Part shown: positions 62,142 through 64,000 of the stretch, piece by piece
How positions within the stretch are numbered: the stretch's first letter is position 1
Layout of the letters: the number at the start of each line of letters is the position of its first letter
Origin: an uncultured Eubacteriales bacterium
GTDB taxonomy: Bacteria; Bacillota; Clostridia; Oscillospirales; Acutalibacteraceae
Length of the DNA: 64,000 bases
Direction of reading: 5' to 3'
NCBI GenBank assembly: GCA_934552855.1
Contig: CAKTEU010000002.1
Location: forward strand, 1 to 64,000
Program-made: the position numbers and the translations under genes
The notes under the pieces: model-generated
What the model was told of the DNA's origin: nothing
Database searches by the model: none
Seen by the model: only the letters and a program-made list of their open reading frames with translations

Positions 62142-62732
62142 TCATATAAATAAAGCTTTGCCCGAAAGGCAGGAAAGCATGAGAGAAAGAAGCGAAACAT
62201 AGATAAAAAGTGCCGGAGTGCCGCAGAATATTTTCGGAATGTTTCGGCTTTGAAGAAAACGCATTCCGCCGTTTATTAAAAGAACGGAAAGAACAAAGGC
62301 TCCGGCAGCGCCGAGTGCGGTTCCTGCGGCTTCAAAAAGTGTATGTCCGGCTTTAAAATTGATTATCGGAACGGCAAGCGTGAGTGTGTTGAATGCGCAA
62401 ATGCCGAGCGAATTCATATATTTTTTGTCAGCTTTGAGAATATATACGCAAAAAAGCGCACTCAAAAGATAAATCACACAAAGAACAAACGTATAAATTG
62501 CAATATGAAACGGAAGACTTGCGTTTTCTGTCAGTCCGGCTTTGTCGGCAATTATGCATGCGCAGGAGGCGAAAAAGCAGTAAAACGCAGTTGAAAAAGC
62601 ATACATAACAATATGCTTCGGCGTTCTGGCAATGCGAACGGTCTCACTTATTCCGTAGCCCGAACCGAGAACAAGATTTTGCAAAAGCAGGGCATAAAGC
62701 AATGTGATTATCATTGAAACAAAAAGCTTCAT
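62142..62732 (-). CDS. RnfA/NqrE-like membrane protein lacking Fe-S cysteines
   Basis: 196 residues, six hydrophobic helices, with the RnfA/NqrE/RsxA outline (LLLQNLVLGSGYGISETVRI for the usual NNFVLxxxLGxCPF). The two cysteines that help bind the intramembrane [2Fe-2S] centre in Rnf/Nqr are absent: Ser29 stands in GISE and Thr116 in FNTLTLAVPIIN (canonical TNCAVLGVALLN). Other cysteines exist (~51, 57, 59, 85, 95, 112) but not at those places. Overlaps the rnfE-like gene by 4 bp. It may be a degenerate or repurposed Rnf subunit. Confidence 0.8.
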   Translation of the reverse strand: MKLFVSMIITLLYALLLQNLVLGSGYGISETVRIARTPKHIVMYAFSTAFYCFFASCACIIADKAGLTENASLPFHIAIYTFVLCVIYLLSALFCVYILKADKKYMNSLGICAFNTLTLAVPIINFKAGHTLFEAAGTALGAAGAFVLSVLLINGGMRFLQSRNIPKIFCGTPALFIYVSLLSLMLSCLSGKALFI

Positions 62733-63538
62733 CCGTTGCCCTCCTTATTATTGTCGCTGTCGGTTTCGTCAAACGAATAACGTGAGCGAATTTTTGAAAA
62801 ATCCTGAGCCGTTCCGTTGGCTTGCTCCGGTTCCTTTTTGCCTATTCCGAGTCCCGGGTCACGAAGAACGGGCTTTTCAAAAACTTTTGAAAAATTGAAT
62901 GTGTCGGTCAGTTCATTTTCAAATTTGTTCATCACAATCGCTTTGTGCGCCGCAGCAAGAAAACCGAGGATAACAAGACCGCCGAACGGAAGTGCAAACG
63001 CAGAAAAAACGGGAAATGAAGAAATTTTAACCGAAAAAACAGTGCCGAAAGAAAACAGTTCTCTGAAAAATCCGACTGTTGCGGCAACGACGGCAAAGCC
63101 GAGTGAAGAAGCAATTGCGTCAAAAACCGAATTTCTAACGCTTGTTTTGACCGCAAATTTTTCGCATCTTATAACGATTATTGCATTGACCGAAAGAAGC
63201 GGAAGAAAAATTCCGAGTGCGGAGAGCGTTTTGTCCGAAACGACTGCCATTGACAAAAGGGTCGGAACAGACGCAATTAAGCAGTAAAGGCAAATGCGAA
63301 TATTTCGTTCGATTTTTTTGAAGGCAAGGCTTGCTGTCGTTTCGCAAAGAACAAGCGAAACAAAAAGAACAAGCGAAAGCACGGCGGCGTTTTTGAGTGT
63401 TGTTGCCGCCGAAACAATCGGACAAATTCCTATAGCCTGAGTCAAAATCGGATTATATATAAAGCTGCCTTTAAAAAGGGCTGTTGAAAGCCTCAGCTTT
63501 TGTTCATTGACGCTTTCGCTTTTTGTTTTGTTTTTCAT
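62729..63538 (-). CDS. RnfE/NqrD-like membrane protein
   Basis: 269 residues: an Rnf-E-type domain (~15-220, six helices) with the family start NPILTQAIGICPIVSAATTL (~29-48), where one Fe-S cysteine (Cys39) is kept, and LGIFLPLLSVNAIIVIRCEK (~108-127), where the second is Ala119 (canonical VNC). A charged C-terminal tail (~220-269; ends DSDNNKEGNG) is longer than usual. Overlaps both neighbours by 4 bp (ATGA), implying tight coupling in D-E-A order. Confidence 0.82.
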   Translation of the reverse strand: MKNKTKSESVNEQKLRLSTALFKGSFIYNPILTQAIGICPIVSAATTLKNAAVLSLVLFVSLVLCETTASLAFKKIERNIRICLYCLIASVPTLLSMAVVSDKTLSALGIFLPLLSVNAIIVIRCEKFAVKTSVRNSVFDAIASSLGFAVVAATVGFFRELFSFGTVFSVKISSFPVFSAFALPFGGLVILGFLAAAHKAIVMNKFENELTDTFNFSKVFEKPVLRDPGLGIGKKEPEQANGTAQDFSKIRSRYSFDETDSDNNKEGNG

Positions 63539-64000
63539 ACGGCTGTCCTCCTTTTTTCTGCTTTTGGACAGACGCTTTTATTTTTGTTTTCAAAAATCGT
63601 AACAAAGGCGTTCGCAGCCATGACTGCAAGACAGCCCGAATCAACGTTTTCAAAAAACAGACGAAGCAGCATACATGTTATTCCGGCAGCTGCACCGTAA
63701 AGAAAAGCATGAAAATTTTTTCTCGGAACGGTCACGGGATCATTTATAAGGAAAAGCGCAGTGAAAAAGAGCGAACCGGCACAAAGTTCGGTGATAACCG
63801 AAGCCGTCCTGCCAAACCCTGTTCTCGGAAACAAAAAAGCAAAAACAGCGCAGGAAAGGATAAAGCCGGCAGAAGGAATAAGCCTTTTAGGTCTTCTTAT
63901 TGCAATAAAAACCGCTGCGCCGAAAAGCGCAAGAATGCATGAAGTTCCCGAAGCTGCAGGGTATGAACCCGAAAGCAGTGATGTGACCGAAAAAGCATTG
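63535..64000 (-). CDS. RnfD/NqrB-like membrane protein (C-terminal part, cut by window edge)
   Basis: 155 codons are visible, continuing past 64000. The stretch SLLSGSYPAASGTSCILALF and later LCAGSLFFTALFLINDPVTV fit the C-terminal half of RnfD (canonical SGxxxGxxGETS, MxTDPVTxP). At least four hydrophobic helices are present. The covalent-FMN threonine site would lie in the missing N-terminal half. The stop overlaps the rnfE-like start, so no rnfG lies between D and E, unlike the usual CDGEAB order. Confidence 0.75.
   Translation of the reverse strand, partial: NAFSVTSLLSGSYPAASGTSCILALFGAAVFIAIRRPKRLIPSAGFILSCAVFAFLFPRTGFGRTASVITELCAGSLFFTALFLINDPVTVPRKNFHAFLYGAAAGITCMLLRLFFENVDSGCLAVMAANAFVTIFENKNKSVCPKAEKRRTAV

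Overview
The window looks like a chromosomal segment of an anaerobic gut Clostridia bacterium (Firmicutes, most like the Oscillospirales/Ruminococcaceae). The pointers are moderate G+C, a trimeric [FeFe]-hydrogenase operon (HydABC), an Rnf-like cluster, the FHA-FtsW/RodA-PBP cell-wall operon, ispE, and fucose and maltodextrin use. There is no respiratory chain, rRNA or CRISPR array. The first ~0.9 kb is much richer in G+C than the rest.

Layout. 1-1.4 kb: a G+C-rich LexA-fold repressor without catalytic residues, beside tRNA-Tyr and tRNA-Thr with their promoter and terminator. 1.5-3.4 kb: a membrane-anchored XRE regulator and a CofE-like ligase. 3.4-7.9 kb: a complete L-fucose operon (minus strand: fucA, fucU, FGGY kinase, fucI). 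8.3-13.4 kb: HydC, a GHKL ATPase, a ferredoxin-fold protein, HydB and HydA. 13.5-20.5 kb: an ArsB-type ion transporter, mgtE behind a leader ORF, and a heterodimeric ABC exporter. 20.6-27.4 kb: NUDIX hydrolase, Hsp33, methyltransferase, TrpR-like regulator, a palindromic repeat mosaic, an alpha/beta hydrolase, the orphan tail of a surface protein, and a MITE-like element. 27.5-34.6 kb: a frameshifted double-TetR regulator divergent from malQ and a maltodextrin-type ABC importer. 34.6-38.8 kb: malic enzyme, Ldh-type dehydrogenase and glpK behind a long leader. 38.8-46.6 kb: metallophosphoesterase, ispE, pepD, a pseudouridine synthase and two GPH sugar symporters. 46.6-54.2 kb: small decayed genes, an SDR, the cell-wall operon, a GT2 transferase and a split ThrE exporter. 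54.3-58.6 kb: the proton-translocating transhydrogenase operon. 58.6-60.9 kb: a TetR operon and a second MITE copy. 60.9-64 kb: a glycoside-hydrolase-like protein and an unusual rnfA-E-D-like cluster cut by the window edge.

The standout is PntB (56036-58561). It carries three tandem, almost identical copies of the cofactor-binding domain III behind a single membrane domain, at an exact 549-bp period. The linkers between copies have diverged while the cores have not. In all three copies the Lys-Arg-Ser that grips the NADP 2'-phosphate in E. coli PntB is replaced by Asn-Tyr-Asp. I do not know this architecture from described transhydrogenases.

A second unusual system is the Rnf-like cluster: D, E and A overlap with no G between D and E and no B after A, and three of the four cysteines expected to hold the RnfA/RnfE intramembrane Fe-S centre are missing. 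With HydABC, malic enzyme and GlpK, the window is rich in NAD(P)H/ferredoxin/H2 redox genes.
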